From a virus, in IMG/VR virus record IMGVR_UViG_3300028600_000010, positions 1 to 45,446 of that record: DNA of 45,446 bases; one strand, 5' to 3'. The position numbers and the translations under genes are program-made. Within the stretch, counting starts at the first letter, position 1. Each line of letters opens with the position of its first letter. Of this stretch, positions 6,222-12,829 are shown in pieces. The notes below the pieces were generated by a model. It searched no databases. It saw only the letters and a list, made by a program, of their open reading frames with translations, and was not told where the DNA came from.

Positions 6222-6467
6222 ATGGCTTACAACGGATGGACAAACTACGAGACTTGGAACGTTGCGCTTTGGATCGGCAACGATGAGGGATTATACCACG
6301 AAGCGCGGCGCTGCAACAGCTACGAGACTTTCGTGCAGCGCATGAAAGACCTTGCCGAGGATTGCGGCGACACCAGCGGGATTGCCTACCAGACACCCGA
6401 TGGCGTGGCATGGAATGACAGCGGTCTCGACACCGACGAACTGGACAACATGCTCACAGAACTCTAA
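6222..6467 (+). CDS. YNGWTNYETWNVALW protein (DUF7249-like)
   Basis: The 81-residue protein begins MAYNGWTNYETWNVALWIGN, a signature of a small conserved family in phages and plasmids, often near antirestriction genes. The domain number is given from memory. ATAGGAG precedes the ATG. The rest is acidic with no catalytic motif. A GCCCGC/GCGGGC hairpin without a T-run follows at 6474-6489. Confidence 0.8.
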   Translation: MAYNGWTNYETWNVALWIGNDEGLYHEARRCNSYETFVQRMKDLAEDCGDTSGIAYQTPDGVAWNDSGLDTDELDNMLTEL

Positions 6468-6513
6468 CCCCTAGCCCGCACCAGCGGGCACTTGTGAATG
6501 GGAAGGAAATCAT

Positions 6514-6657
6514 ATGGAAAAGCCATGCGACGCAAAGGGCGCAATCAGACGGCGGTTTCGCTGGTCTCGGCTGCGCTATGAATGGGGCCGATGGTGTTTC
6601 GAAACCGACCAATGGGGCGACACGCGCCGCTCTTGGTGGGAATGGGAAACCCCCTAA
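6514..6657 (+). CDS. 47-residue tryptophan- and arginine-rich protein
   Basis: GGAAGGAA lies just before the ATG at 6514. The product has about seven tryptophans and many arginines (RRFRWSRLRYEW and WWEWETP), a composition unlikely by chance. This frame is better than the overlapping longer frame at 6494-6685, which looks low-complexity and lacks a good ribosome site. Function unknown. Confidence 0.6.
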   Translation: MEKPCDAKGAIRRRFRWSRLRYEWGRWCFETDQWGDTRRSWWEWETP

Positions 6658-6699
6658 CACAACCCCCGCGCCAGGTAGGCGCTGAAAGGAGGAAATGAC

Positions 6700-6933
6700 A
6701 TGACTGCTACAGATGTATGGGAGCAAGAAGCAAAGCTACAGATCCGCGAAGTCGAGCGCTTGAAAGAGATCAACGCCGAGCAACTGGCGGCGCTGGAAGC
6801 CGCAGACAGGCTTTGCAAGAAAGCCCTGCCAGAGTTCGATTGGGGTAGATCCGCCTTGAGCGCCGACTCGATCAGGCTGCTTAACGAAGTGCCCGGCCAA
6901 ATCCGCGCCGCCATCGCCAAGGCCAAGCCATGA
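6700..6933 (+). CDS. Small helical phage protein
   Basis: A strong AAAGGAGG precedes the ATG. The 77-residue product is mostly amphipathic helix: KLQIREVERLKEINAEQLAA followed by LEAADRLCKKALPEF, then a C-terminal helix. This resembles the general 'ALEAADRL' type of small phage proteins. The next gene starts inside its stop codon (ATGA). Confidence 0.65.
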   Translation: MTATDVWEQEAKLQIREVERLKEINAEQLAALEAADRLCKKALPEFDWGRSALSADSIRLLNEVPGQIRAAIAKAKP

Positions 6934-7049
6934 GCAACGGCAGAGATCCCCGGCGCTGGACACCGAAACAGATAGCCGGCCTGGCCCTGATAGCCTGGCT
7001 TGTCGTGATCATCGCCGCCGTGCTGCTGTGGCGCTACCTTGGAGGATGA
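6930..7049 (+). CDS. 39-residue single-pass membrane peptide
   Basis: A short frame coupled to the previous stop (ATGA). After a basic N terminus, residues 15-34 (IAGLALIAWLVVIIAAVLLW) form one clear membrane helix, ending RYLGG. The next gene's ribosome site GGAGG lies in its last codons. Envelope location is likely; function unknown. Confidence 0.6.
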   Translation: MSNGRDPRRWTPKQIAGLALIAWLVVIIAAVLLWRYLGG

Positions 7050-7050
7050 C

Positions 7051-7263
7051 ATGCACACAGAACTCGACCTATTCAATGAGCTGCGCGAGAAATGCAAAGA
7101 AGCTAGCAAGCTCAAAAAGACCAAGACGGACCTGTTGGAAGCACTGGAAGCCATTGCACACGATACCGCTGACTTTGAGCATGGTGATGATAATCTACAG
7201 CGTTTCGTGCGCGGACTGAATTCCTACGCTGAAAGAGCTATCGCCAAAGCCAATGGAAACTGA
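7051..7263 (+). CDS. Small helical phage protein
   Basis: The ATG at 7051 follows GGAGG and gives 70 residues. It begins MHTELDLFNELREKCKEASK with predicted helices and an LLEALEAIAHDTADF core, similar in style to 6700-6933, so the two may be distant relatives. Function unknown. Confidence 0.6.
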   Translation: MHTELDLFNELREKCKEASKLKKTKTDLLEALEAIAHDTADFEHGDDNLQRFVRGLNSYAERAIAKANGN

Positions 7264-7264
7264 C

Positions 7265-7402
7265 ATGAACCAGGACAGAACCGTGAACGCCCTGCTGGAG
7301 ATCCTGAAAACGCTCCTGGCCGGTGCCCGCTCCGACGATCCACACGCCAAGCAAGCGGCACTGGCTAGAGCGGAGAAGATCGTGAAAGGACTGAAACCAT
7401 GA
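7265..7402 (+). CDS. 45-residue helical protein
   Basis: A short frame starting MNQDRTVNALLEILKTLLAG, separated by one base from the previous stop and coupled to the next gene (ATGA). It is helix-prone and charged. Coupling on both sides is the main evidence that it is real. Confidence 0.5.
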   Translation: MNQDRTVNALLEILKTLLAGARSDDPHAKQAALARAEKIVKGLKP

Positions 7403-7608
7403 GCTTCATGAAATGCAACAGTCACCGCGCCCGTGATCGGCTTTGTGGCGTGCTAGGCAAGGATGCCCAATGCTACTACAGCTTCAAAGACAAGAATTTT
7501 CACGGCGTTTATTGGGTGCCGGAAAACCTGATTGCACGAGCACAAAAACTCAAGGGCGTAACCAGAGCGCGCCAGCAAGACTCGGACTATTGGCTGAGAT
7601 GCTGGTAG
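7399..7608 (+). CDS. Last early rightward gene, unknown
   Basis: The 69-residue basic product begins MSFMKCNSHRARDRLCG, with three further aromatic clusters (YYSFKDK and YWLRCW). Its TAG stop at 7606-7608 directly abuts the stop of the convergent NusG-like gene, with no space for a terminator between the converging transcripts. Confidence 0.55.
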   Translation: MSFMKCNSHRARDRLCGVLGKDAQCYYSFKDKNFHGVYWVPENLIARAQKLKGVTRARQQDSDYWLRCW

Positions 7609-8115
7609 TCAACGCGCCGCACGGGCGGGTGAAAGTTGTTCCGGCCTGACGAACACTTTCATCCGCTCCGCGACCCACAACTTCACCGCCGGGCCGCTGT
7701 CCATGATAACGGTCCCAAGCAAGCCTGTAAAGGAACCGCCATTAATCAGCACCTTATCACCCTTGCGTAAACGTTTCCTTAATTTCTTTTCCTCGGGCGT
7801 CAGCACGCAAAAGCCCTTCTCGTCTCCCCTCTGTCGCAGCTCCGCGATTACGGCCGCCGGTATTTCCTCCGGGCCGTCCATCCCCACAATCGAGTGAACG
7901 CCTATCGTCTTGGATATCCCGTAGAGGCCCTGAGAGGGGTCTACAGCGACGAAAATGTATCTGGGAAAGAGCGGCGGAAACACAATCTCTGTCCGCCTGG
8001 CGTGTTTCCTGGTGTCCTGGTAGTGCAGAAAGAGCGTTTCGTGGCCTTCAAGGCGCAGCCGTTGGCTAACCGCCCACTCGGCGGAAGGGTTGCAGAACAC
8101 GCAATACCACGTCAT
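7609..8115 (-). CDS. NusG/RfaH-type transcription elongation factor
   Basis: The 168-residue protein has an NGN domain (residues ~1-105: WYCVFCNPSAEWAVSQRL, then FPPLFPRYIFVAVD) and a C-terminal KOW domain (KGDKVLINGGSFTGLLGTVI). This is the architecture of NusG and of specialised paralogues such as RfaH, which bind RNA polymerase and suppress pausing and termination. The phage copy is the last gene of the leftward 16-7.6 kb operon, coupled to the gene before it by ATGA. It could act as the phage's antiterminator for the long operons; that is inference. No T4/lambda-like antiterminator is otherwise visible. Confidence 0.85.
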   Translation of the reverse strand: MTWYCVFCNPSAEWAVSQRLRLEGHETLFLHYQDTRKHARRTEIVFPPLFPRYIFVAVDPSQGLYGISKTIGVHSIVGMDGPEEIPAAVIAELRQRGDEKGFCVLTPEEKKLRKRLRKGDKVLINGGSFTGLLGTVIMDSGPAVKLWVAERMKVFVRPEQLSPARAAR

Positions 8116-8420
8116 TTGCCCTCTCTGATGTAGGTTTCGAATTCCTCAGCTTGTTCCAAAACTGTGCTCGGATCACCGTGGGCCAAGCCGACGTAAAGCG
8201 TAACGGCCCACTCCAGCGCCAAGGCCCTGATCTGCTGTTCGGCGGTCATGGCCTTGGCGCTACGAAGTCGCCCAAAGGCTGACTCGGCGGCGCTAACATA
8301 GCTTTCGGCCTCTTGTCGGCTGCAAACACTGCGGCGCACCCTGTCGGCAAGTGAGTTCTCTTGAACCTTTTCCGACCAATGAAGATCAGGTTCGCCTCTC
8401 GTCATGTCTGTGTCTGCCAT
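8112..8420 (-). CDS. Helical phage protein, unknown
   Basis: I use the ATG at 8420 with GAGAGG upstream, giving 102 residues starting MADTDMTRGEPDLHWSEKVQ. The middle and C-terminal parts are helix-rich. It is coupled to the NusG-like gene. No family is recognised. Confidence 0.6.
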   Translation of the reverse strand: MADTDMTRGEPDLHWSEKVQENSLADRVRRSVCSRQEAESYVSAAESAFGRLRSAKAMTAEQQIRALALEWAVTLYVGLAHGDPSTVLEQAEEFETYIREGK

Positions 8421-8422
8421 GG

Positions 8423-9019
8423 CTAGGTGGCCTCTCCCGGCTCGCCGCTCTCGTTGGTGAGGGCGCGGATAGCCTCGATACAGGAATCGCAAGCAAATAT
8501 CTCCGAAAATGAGCTTCCTGGTTGGTTTGTGGCGTATTCAGATGAGAGAAAGGCTTGCCGTTGGTTCTCACATGCTTGCACAGCTCCTTCCAACGTCTTG
8601 CGCCGTTCGTCTGCAATCTTCTTATCTTTCCAGCAGGACCAACACCAGCCATTAGGCTTTCCGTAGTGATCGACGGTATCATCCGGCCCATCGTGCTGCC
8701 CTGGCATCGCGTGACCGGGGAGGCCTATGAAATGGCTACAATCGCCGCGTTTGGGGCCAGCCAAGGTGCAGCCGCCGCTATCAACCTTGTCCCGCAATTC
8801 ATGGGTTCGCTTCTGTGCCTTGCGTAGATCCATGACAAGTCCGCGCTCGTCGCCTGCCTTGATCCTGCAAGCCAATCCATCTCCGGGCCGCGCTCCAAAA
8901 TGATCCTCGGCTGCGCCGACCTTCTTGAACCGCTCGCCGCAGTGGAAACAAACCCATCCATCCTCTGGCTGTGGGTAGGTGTCCGGCTGCTCCTCAGCGC
9001 TCATAGTAAGATTGTTCAT
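8423..9019 (-). CDS. Zinc-finger-like phage protein
   Basis: The ATG at 9019 overlaps the preceding stop (ATGA) and gives 198 residues. Near the N terminus, GWVCFHCGERFKKVGAAEDH with a following HFG and a later cysteine gives a C-x2-C-x12-H-type finger known from a common phage family. A second Cys/His cluster follows (WCWSCW and a late FACDSC). The rest is charged helix. Nucleic-acid or protein binding is likely; role unknown. Confidence 0.65.
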   Translation of the reverse strand: MNNLTMSAEEQPDTYPQPEDGWVCFHCGERFKKVGAAEDHFGARPGDGLACRIKAGDERGLVMDLRKAQKRTHELRDKVDSGGCTLAGPKRGDCSHFIGLPGHAMPGQHDGPDDTVDHYGKPNGWCWSCWKDKKIADERRKTLEGAVQACENQRQAFLSSEYATNQPGSSFSEIFACDSCIEAIRALTNESGEPGEAT

Positions 9020-9234
9020 CCCACTTCCTCCGATTCTTGTGCTAGGGCGCGGATGGCTTTGGCAATAAGGCGCGACTTCCATTTGAATTCCGCAACATTC
9101 GCCGCCCGCTCATAGGCGGCTTGCTCGGCTTGGCGGATTTGCTCGGCAACCTCCAGAATGACACGATCTGGAAAGGTTGTGCCGAAAAATAGATCCCGTG
9201 CCCGCTCTTCAGCGCTCATGGTGGTAGTGGTCAT
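9016..9234 (-). CDS. Small helical protein
   Basis: 72 residues starting MTTTTMSAEERARDLFFGTT, with AEQIRQAEQAAYERAANVAE, the helical 'conserved phage protein' style. Coupled by ATGA to the next gene. Function unknown. Confidence 0.6.
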   Translation of the reverse strand: MTTTTMSAEERARDLFFGTTFPDRVILEVAEQIRQAEQAAYERAANVAEFKWKSRLIAKAIRALAQESEEVG

Positions 9235-9422
9235 GGTTCAATCCTATGAAATTTGCCTTCGCAGTCCGAGCACCACCACTCGCCTTGCGCCGGAATGGCA
9301 ATAACTTGAAAGCAGTTGTTGCACATGGCCTTGACCATTTCGGCGCGGGGCCTCTTTGAAAAAAGCCGCGCAATCCATTGCCACAAGCTGAACTTGTCAG
9401 TCATGGTGCTATTGGTGGTCAT
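9231..9422 (-). CDS. Small zinc-ribbon protein
   Basis: From the ATG at 9422 the product is 63 residues with CNNCFQ and CSDCEG spaced about 18 residues apart, a typical two-CxxC zinc ribbon. Its start overlaps the stop of the small membrane peptide upstream. No specific family recognised. Confidence 0.65.
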   Translation of the reverse strand: MTTNSTMTDKFSLWQWIARLFSKRPRAEMVKAMCNNCFQVIAIPAQGEWWCSDCEGKFHRIEP

Positions 9423-9550
9423 TGGCTTGAATTCCCAAAAAGCAGAATTATCCAGAAGGGCGCGAATATCACGGCGGCGGCAAAGACCAGAAACGAAACG
9501 CTCACAATGGCCTCTGGCCAATTCACCCCATGTTCTTTTTTCCCGCTCAT
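9419..9550 (-). CDS. 43-residue single-pass membrane peptide
   Basis: A short frame, MSGKKEHGVNWPEAIVSVSF onward, with one hydrophobic helix (about residues 15-38) and overlaps at both ends (ATGA at start and stop). Probably an inner-membrane peptide; function unknown. Confidence 0.6.
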   Translation of the reverse strand: MSGKKEHGVNWPEAIVSVSFLVFAAAVIFAPFWIILLFGNSSQ

Positions 9551-9963
9551 CCGCCCGCTCTCCTCGCTATGTTTGCCAGATAGGCGTCCGCCTCTACCCG
9601 CTCGGCATTCGTCAGCGTGATATCCGTGATATTGAACCGCAGCTCCAGCTTGCGCTTGTTCACGATCTCGGTGAGCCGGCGGCGCCGGGTGAACTCGTCC
9701 AGTTCAACTTCATCCGTCGTGCCCACGAAACCCGTCTCCGGCTTGCTCTTCGGCTGCGTCCTGCGCACCCATGTCGCCCAACAGCTGCGGCCCGAGCCGG
9801 ACCAGCAAAGGTGCGTCTTGTTCCTGCCCATGCCGAACAGCCAATAGGTGGCGAAGTCCTCGGTTATGTCCGCTATCTCGCCGTCGCTGAAGCCGCGTTC
9901 CCTGGCATAGGCCACGTCGAAGTCGGTGGGCTTCCAGTCTTGGGGGAGCTTGGTGGGCTTCAT
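9547..9963 (-). CDS. DnaT-like C-terminal domain protein
   Basis: The ATG at 9963 gives 138 residues. LPQDWKPTDFDVAYARERGF, then EIADITEDFATYWLFG and a W-x-x-W stretch match the DW-P/F-xYW pattern of DnaT and phage replication-protein C termini that bind ssDNA or load helicase. No helicase or primase gene was recognised, so host replication proteins may be recruited. The C-terminal half (basic RRRRL then NKRKLELRF) is not assigned. Confidence 0.6.
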   Translation of the reverse strand: MKPTKLPQDWKPTDFDVAYARERGFSDGEIADITEDFATYWLFGMGRNKTHLCWSGSGRSCWATWVRRTQPKSKPETGFVGTTDEVELDEFTRRRRLTEIVNKRKLELRFNITDITLTNAERVEADAYLANIARRAGG

Positions 9964-10316
9964 CAGTCGGGCCGTTTGCAATGCGGGTGGTTTGGGCCGG
10001 AGCGCTGGGCAAGATCCTGTACCTCTTGAGCCCATTCCGGATCGTCCACGTTGGCAGCATCCGCATAAGCCTCCAACGCTGCTTTCGCGTATTTGTCCTT
10101 TAGGCGCATCACGAAAAACTCGCTCGGGCTGCCAGCATAGCCCATATCGAGCAAGCCTTCGCGCTCCAGCAACAGAAACGCCTTGGCTATTTCTTCAGGC
10201 AGCGCGGCAAATGTGCCTTGGCGGCAATCATCCACCTTGCGAAGCAGGATCAAAGCGTATTTGCCCGAACCCGGCCATCTATCAGTGTTTTCAGTCTCAT
10301 TGCGGTCTAATTTCAT
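9963..10316 (-). CDS. Conserved-type phage protein, unknown
   Basis: From the ATG at 10316 the product is 117 residues. It contains PGSGKYALILLRKV and SEFFVMRLKDKYAKAALEAY, a set I associate with uncharacterised phage proteins. PGSGK resembles but is not a P-loop (no following S/T). It is the first gene after the non-coding RNA-rich interval and is coupled to the DnaT-like gene. Confidence 0.6.
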   Translation of the reverse strand: MKLDRNETENTDRWPGSGKYALILLRKVDDCRQGTFAALPEEIAKAFLLLEREGLLDMGYAGSPSEFFVMRLKDKYAKAALEAYADAANVDDPEWAQEVQDLAQRSGPNHPHCKRPD

Positions 10317-10445
10317 GTCTTCTCTTCCATTACGGGCACCCACCCTAGGTTGGTTGGGTGGTGCGTGGCTCTATGCCTCCCTGACGCTCGTTTACAGTCC
10401 CAGTTATCAGGTGCCGCTTTTGGGTGAGGCGGCTAGTCTCTAGTC

Positions 10446-10610
10446 AGGGTGGGTTTGAAGGATAGTGTAGGCCGGGCGCTGATCTCCGACTCTGGCACCA
10501 GTGCTATGGCGAAGGGCTCCCGCCCTGCCAGCAATGAATTCGGCCAAAGGCATTGCCAACCTATGTGTGTCTGCTTTCCACACCGCTACACTACCCATCA
10601 AACCCACCCC
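10446..10610 (-). ncRNA. Long-stem RNA element 1
   Basis: Bases 10446-10471 and 10585-10610 are inverted repeats of about 26 bp enclosing ~113 bases. The two arms differ at a few places. Most differences give G-U pairs if the minus strand is the RNA but A-C mismatches if the plus strand is, which points to a leftward structured RNA. The loop holds further GC-rich hairpins (for example GGGCGGGAGCCC). All reading frames across it are broken or low-quality. Its arms resemble those of element 2 next door. Confidence 0.65.
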
Positions 10611-10659
10611 GCCATTCGTGGGAGAACCTGTTTCTCGCCAGCACGAAGCCATGCTGTTC

Positions 10660-10834
10660 GGGTGGTTTGGGAGGGCAGTACGGTGTTCCAGTCTTGCGAG
10701 ACCTGACGCCATAGCCGTATCGAACGGCTTCCCCATTCCGGTTTAGGGGCGCATTCCACGCTAAGGTCAGGGTATCCACTGGTGCTGGTCCCTCGCTACG
10801 TTGGGGCGTTCCGTACTGCCCATCCAAACCACCC
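10660..10834 (-). ncRNA. Long-stem RNA element 2
   Basis: Inverted arms of 24 bases (10660-10683 and 10811-10834) pair with only two central mismatches and enclose 127 bases. In the loop, minus-strand 10729-10713 forms a 5-bp stem around TTCGATA, like a tRNA T-arm, and CCTGAC/GTCAGG can pair around it. The arms share a GGGTGG-TTTG-ATGGG-AGT pattern with element 1. The strand is less certain here, because the mismatches do not separate the two strands. Confidence 0.55.
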
Positions 10835-10889
10835 TGCGACCCTCGGGTGCCCGAAGATAAAGGGTGGGACAAAGACCGCTTTTGGCCAA

Positions 10890-11081
10890 GGCTGCTATGT
10901 GGAAACGTGCAGTTAAAGCTGGTGGAACTCCGTCAGCCCAACCCATGCGCCTTGCACAAGAGAGACACAGCTTCCATTTGGCGGGGCTCGAACCCGCAAC
11001 CTCCGCCCTCAGCGGCGCTCTATCCATTTGAGCTACTGGTGCCGTTATCTCACGCACGTTGCACGTCTCCACATAACAGCC
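10890..11081 (-). ncRNA. Long-stem RNA element enclosing a tRNA-like domain
   Basis: A 22-bp stem (10890-10911 with 11060-11081) has two arm differences, both G-U wobbles in minus-strand RNA and both A-C mismatches in plus-strand RNA. Inside, on the minus strand, lies a tRNA-like fold. The D-arm is GCTC/GAGC (11033-11030 and 11020-11017), and the T-arm is GCGGG-TTCGAGC-CCCGC (10997-10981). Between them the arm CCGCT-GAG-GGCGG (11015-11003) is a 5-bp stem with only three loop bases. No proper acceptor stem pairs. It is not a normal tRNA; it may be a mimic, decoy or decayed gene. Confidence 0.65.
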
Positions 11082-11113
11082 CGCACCCGTGGCGGACCCC
11101 GGTTGGAAACTAA

Positions 11114-11141
11114 TTGATTTTTCGGAAGGTTTGGCTATATT
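11114..11141 (+). promoter_or_regulatory. Promoter of a putative small RNA
   Basis: TTGATT (11114-11119), a 16-base spacer and TATATT (11136-11141). The -10 lies within TTGGCTATATTGCCAA, a palindrome that could be an operator. It reads toward a terminator about 80 bases away with no open frame between. Confidence 0.6.
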
Positions 11142-11148
11142 GCCAAGG

Positions 11149-11228
11149 ACCGCGCGGGGATAGTTTCCACACCAACCCGCGTTTGAAGCCCCCGAGCCGC
11201 AAAGGTTACCGGGGGCTTTTCTTTTATA
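11149..11228 (+). ncRNA. Putative ~80-nt small RNA with intrinsic terminator
   Basis: Downstream of a sigma70-like promoter, a hairpin CGCGGG/CCCGCG (about 11153-11182) is followed by a strong stem AAGCCCCCG/CGGGGGCTT (11188-11219) and TTTTCTTTT. This promoter, hairpin and terminator order is the usual layout of a small trans-acting RNA. It runs against the surrounding leftward genes, so it could also act as an antisense or block on them. Confidence 0.55.
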
Positions 11229-11236
11229 GCGCCAAT

Positions 11237-11413
11237 TCATTTTGCTGGCAAGCCTTGCTGGCGCTTTCTCCGCAAATCCATAATGTATTCGAGATCGCCT
11301 CGTAATCTGGCAGCGTGGCATTGCCTGCAAACACGCTTGATCGGGCGGCCCATGCGGTTCCTGTCCGGTACTTCGGCTGGCCGTTCATTGCAGACGATAC
11401 AGAGTTTTGCCAT
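11237..11413 (-). CDS. Small zinc-finger protein
   Basis: The ATG at 11413 gives 58 residues: MAKLCIVCNERPAEVPDRNR, then CRQCHAARLRGD. The paired CxxC/CxxC knuckle with basic flanks suggests nucleic-acid binding. The ATG lies at the inner edge of a 37-base repeat that also follows the methyltransferase gene. Confidence 0.6.
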   Translation of the reverse strand: MAKLCIVCNERPAEVPDRNRMGRPIKRVCRQCHAARLRGDLEYIMDLRRKRQQGLPAK

Positions 11414-11450
11414 GCGCCAAGCTATCACGTTGTCTAGTCCAGTTCCGCTT
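11414..11450. repeat. Gene-boundary direct repeat, copy 1
   Basis: A 37-base sequence, 35/37 identical to 12793-12829, encodes on the minus strand the last residues AELD plus stop of one gene and the spacer to the next. A shorter third copy is at 13634-13651. Confidence 0.75.
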
Positions 11451-11613
11451 CCAAGGGCTCCCTGCACGCCGGGCACAGCCAGCGGTCTATTGTCGTGCGC
11501 GTCACCGTCTCGGCTCGTACCTTGGGCCGGTCGGGCTCGTAGCCCCAATAGGCTTCAACGTCCTCGTCGGTGTCTATCAGACACCCGCAGTGGTCGCAGC
11601 AAAGGCAACTCAT
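11434..11613 (-). CDS. Small zinc-ribbon protein ending AELD
   Basis: The ATG at 11613, with AAAGGAA upstream, gives 59 residues. MSCLCCDHCGCLIDTDEDVE and a late CPACREPLE form two CxxC pairs. The last four codons and stop fall in the 37-base repeat shared with the methyltransferase gene end, so the tail may have been exchanged by recombination. Confidence 0.65.
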   Translation of the reverse strand: MSCLCCDHCGCLIDTDEDVEAYWGYEPDRPKVRAETVTRTTIDRWLCPACREPLEAELD

Positions 11614-11864
11614 GGTTCCTTTCCCAGTCCGTCTACCGCACTGCCGCCAACTTTCATTGGCTCCAACCCGATTGCCAAGCGCAGGGAATCGATTGCTTGA
11701 TAGCAAGGGCCGTTCCGCTCACGCGGGGTCGCAAACTGTAAATGCTGGAGCGCCTTCACAATCGCCGCATGATATTTTGACGATTCCTCACGCTTTTCCC
11801 GATAGGCACGCCGGAAATCCTGGCGTCCCTTGACAGCAGAAATATAATTGTCCGAGTCAGTCAT
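11610..11864 (-). CDS. Small helical protein, unknown
   Basis: 84 residues starting MTDSDNYISAVKGRQDFRRA, basic and helical, with a C-terminal G/V-rich tail. It overlaps the next ATG by four bases. No family recognised. Confidence 0.55.
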   Translation of the reverse strand: MTDSDNYISAVKGRQDFRRAYREKREESSKYHAAIVKALQHLQFATPRERNGPCYQAIDSLRLAIGLEPMKVGGSAVDGLGKEP

Positions 11865-12045
11865 TTGGTTCGCCTAAGTCTTCCCCATGAACCGGGCAGT
11901 TCGCCGGACCGGGACATTGCCCCGGCCAATCTGGATAGCCGCAGAGACAGCCCGTGTAGCGGCGCTTGGCACGCTTGGCTTCCCAGGCGTCTTCCAGTTC
12001 GTCGTAGTCGGGGACGCGGCGGCCGTCTTCGTCAAAGTCGCTCAT
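11857..12045 (-). CDS. Small Cys-rich protein
   Basis: 62 residues. An acidic N-terminal half is followed by GCLCGYPDWPGQCPGPANCP and VHGEDLG, four cysteines and a histidine that could hold one zinc. Overlaps both neighbours. Function unknown. Confidence 0.55.
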   Translation of the reverse strand: MSDFDEDGRRVPDYDELEDAWEAKRAKRRYTGCLCGYPDWPGQCPGPANCPVHGEDLGEPND

Positions 12046-12770
12046 GCCGTCTCGCTTTCTGGTGCTCTCAAGGCCGCGCCCAATTCAAGAGCGGTTGGCT
12101 CGACTTCCCCGTGCTTTGCAAACTCCTTAGCTTGCTTGATGATGCCAGCATCCCATTGTTCGCCTATTGGTTTGCGAGGGTCAGGAATCAGAGCGCACAG
12201 AGCACGCACGAAACGCGCGTCCACGTCTTTCCGATCACACCAGGACAATGCCTCTTCGGTCGTAACCTCGGCGAGCTCGCAGCCGTTAACGCGGATATGC
12301 GCAAAAGGACCGAACTCCTTGTCGATCAAGCTGATTAGCTTGCCGGTCTTCACATCCACGTCGGCATAGACGCGCTTGACGCCATTGGATTTCCGGCGCC
12401 ACGCCTCCCGCGACCATTTCTTTTTAAGTTCTGGGTCGAGGGCCAATTCCGCATACCACTTTTGCACGGACTCGCTATGACCGCGCAATTCGAGCCGCCG
12501 CCATATAGTTCGGAAAGAATCGCTGTGACGCCAAGCACCCGGTTGCTTTCTGTTTTTCGACAGGAACACCTTGATGTTGCGATACCAATGAGGGCCGCAA
12601 ACTTCCAACATGCGCTCGGGACTTTGGCGCGCCCAATGCTCAAATTCCTTAATGAAGACCAGCGGGTCTTTGCCGGTTTTCTTCCAGAGGCGCTCAGCAG
12701 CGTCTTGCGGCGATTCGTCTGGTTTGTCGGCCAGGCCTATTTCTCGTATTTGCTCAGCTATGCTGTCCAT
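12042..12770 (-). CDS. 242-residue phage protein, unknown
   Basis: One of the larger unassigned genes. The chain has an acidic N-terminal helix pair, a W-rich basic middle (QPGAWRHSDSFRTIWRRLEL, SREAWRRKSNGVKR) and a mixed C-terminal half. The basic W-rich middle suggests nucleic-acid contact. No catalytic motif is recognised. It starts 43 bases after the methyltransferase gene end, across the repeat. Confidence 0.6.
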   Translation of the reverse strand: MDSIAEQIREIGLADKPDESPQDAAERLWKKTGKDPLVFIKEFEHWARQSPERMLEVCGPHWYRNIKVFLSKNRKQPGAWRHSDSFRTIWRRLELRGHSESVQKWYAELALDPELKKKWSREAWRRKSNGVKRVYADVDVKTGKLISLIDKEFGPFAHIRVNGCELAEVTTEEALSWCDRKDVDARFVRALCALIPDPRKPIGEQWDAGIIKQAKEFAKHGEVEPTALELGAALRAPESETA

Positions 12771-12792
12771 TTTATTGCTTCCTTTCTCTGTT

Positions 12793-12829
12793 GCGCCAAG
12801 CTATCCCATTGTCTAGTCCAGTTCCGCTT
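12793..12829. repeat. Gene-boundary direct repeat, copy 2
   Basis: The second copy of the 37-base repeat, at the 3' end of the methyltransferase gene. Together with the partial copy at 13634 it brackets that gene. Confidence 0.75.

Noticed and set aside
6494-6685. 63-codon plus-strand frame
   Set aside because: Low-complexity G/N/A-rich product without a ribosome site; the overlapping 47-codon frame at 6514 has both a site and protein-like composition.
10440-11330. Three long minus-strand open frames (10440-10736, 10591-10872, 10767-11330)
   Set aside because: They run through the inverted repeats, the tRNA-like domain and the terminator hairpin, have no ribosome sites and overlap each other; their amino acid patterns mirror the RNA repeats.
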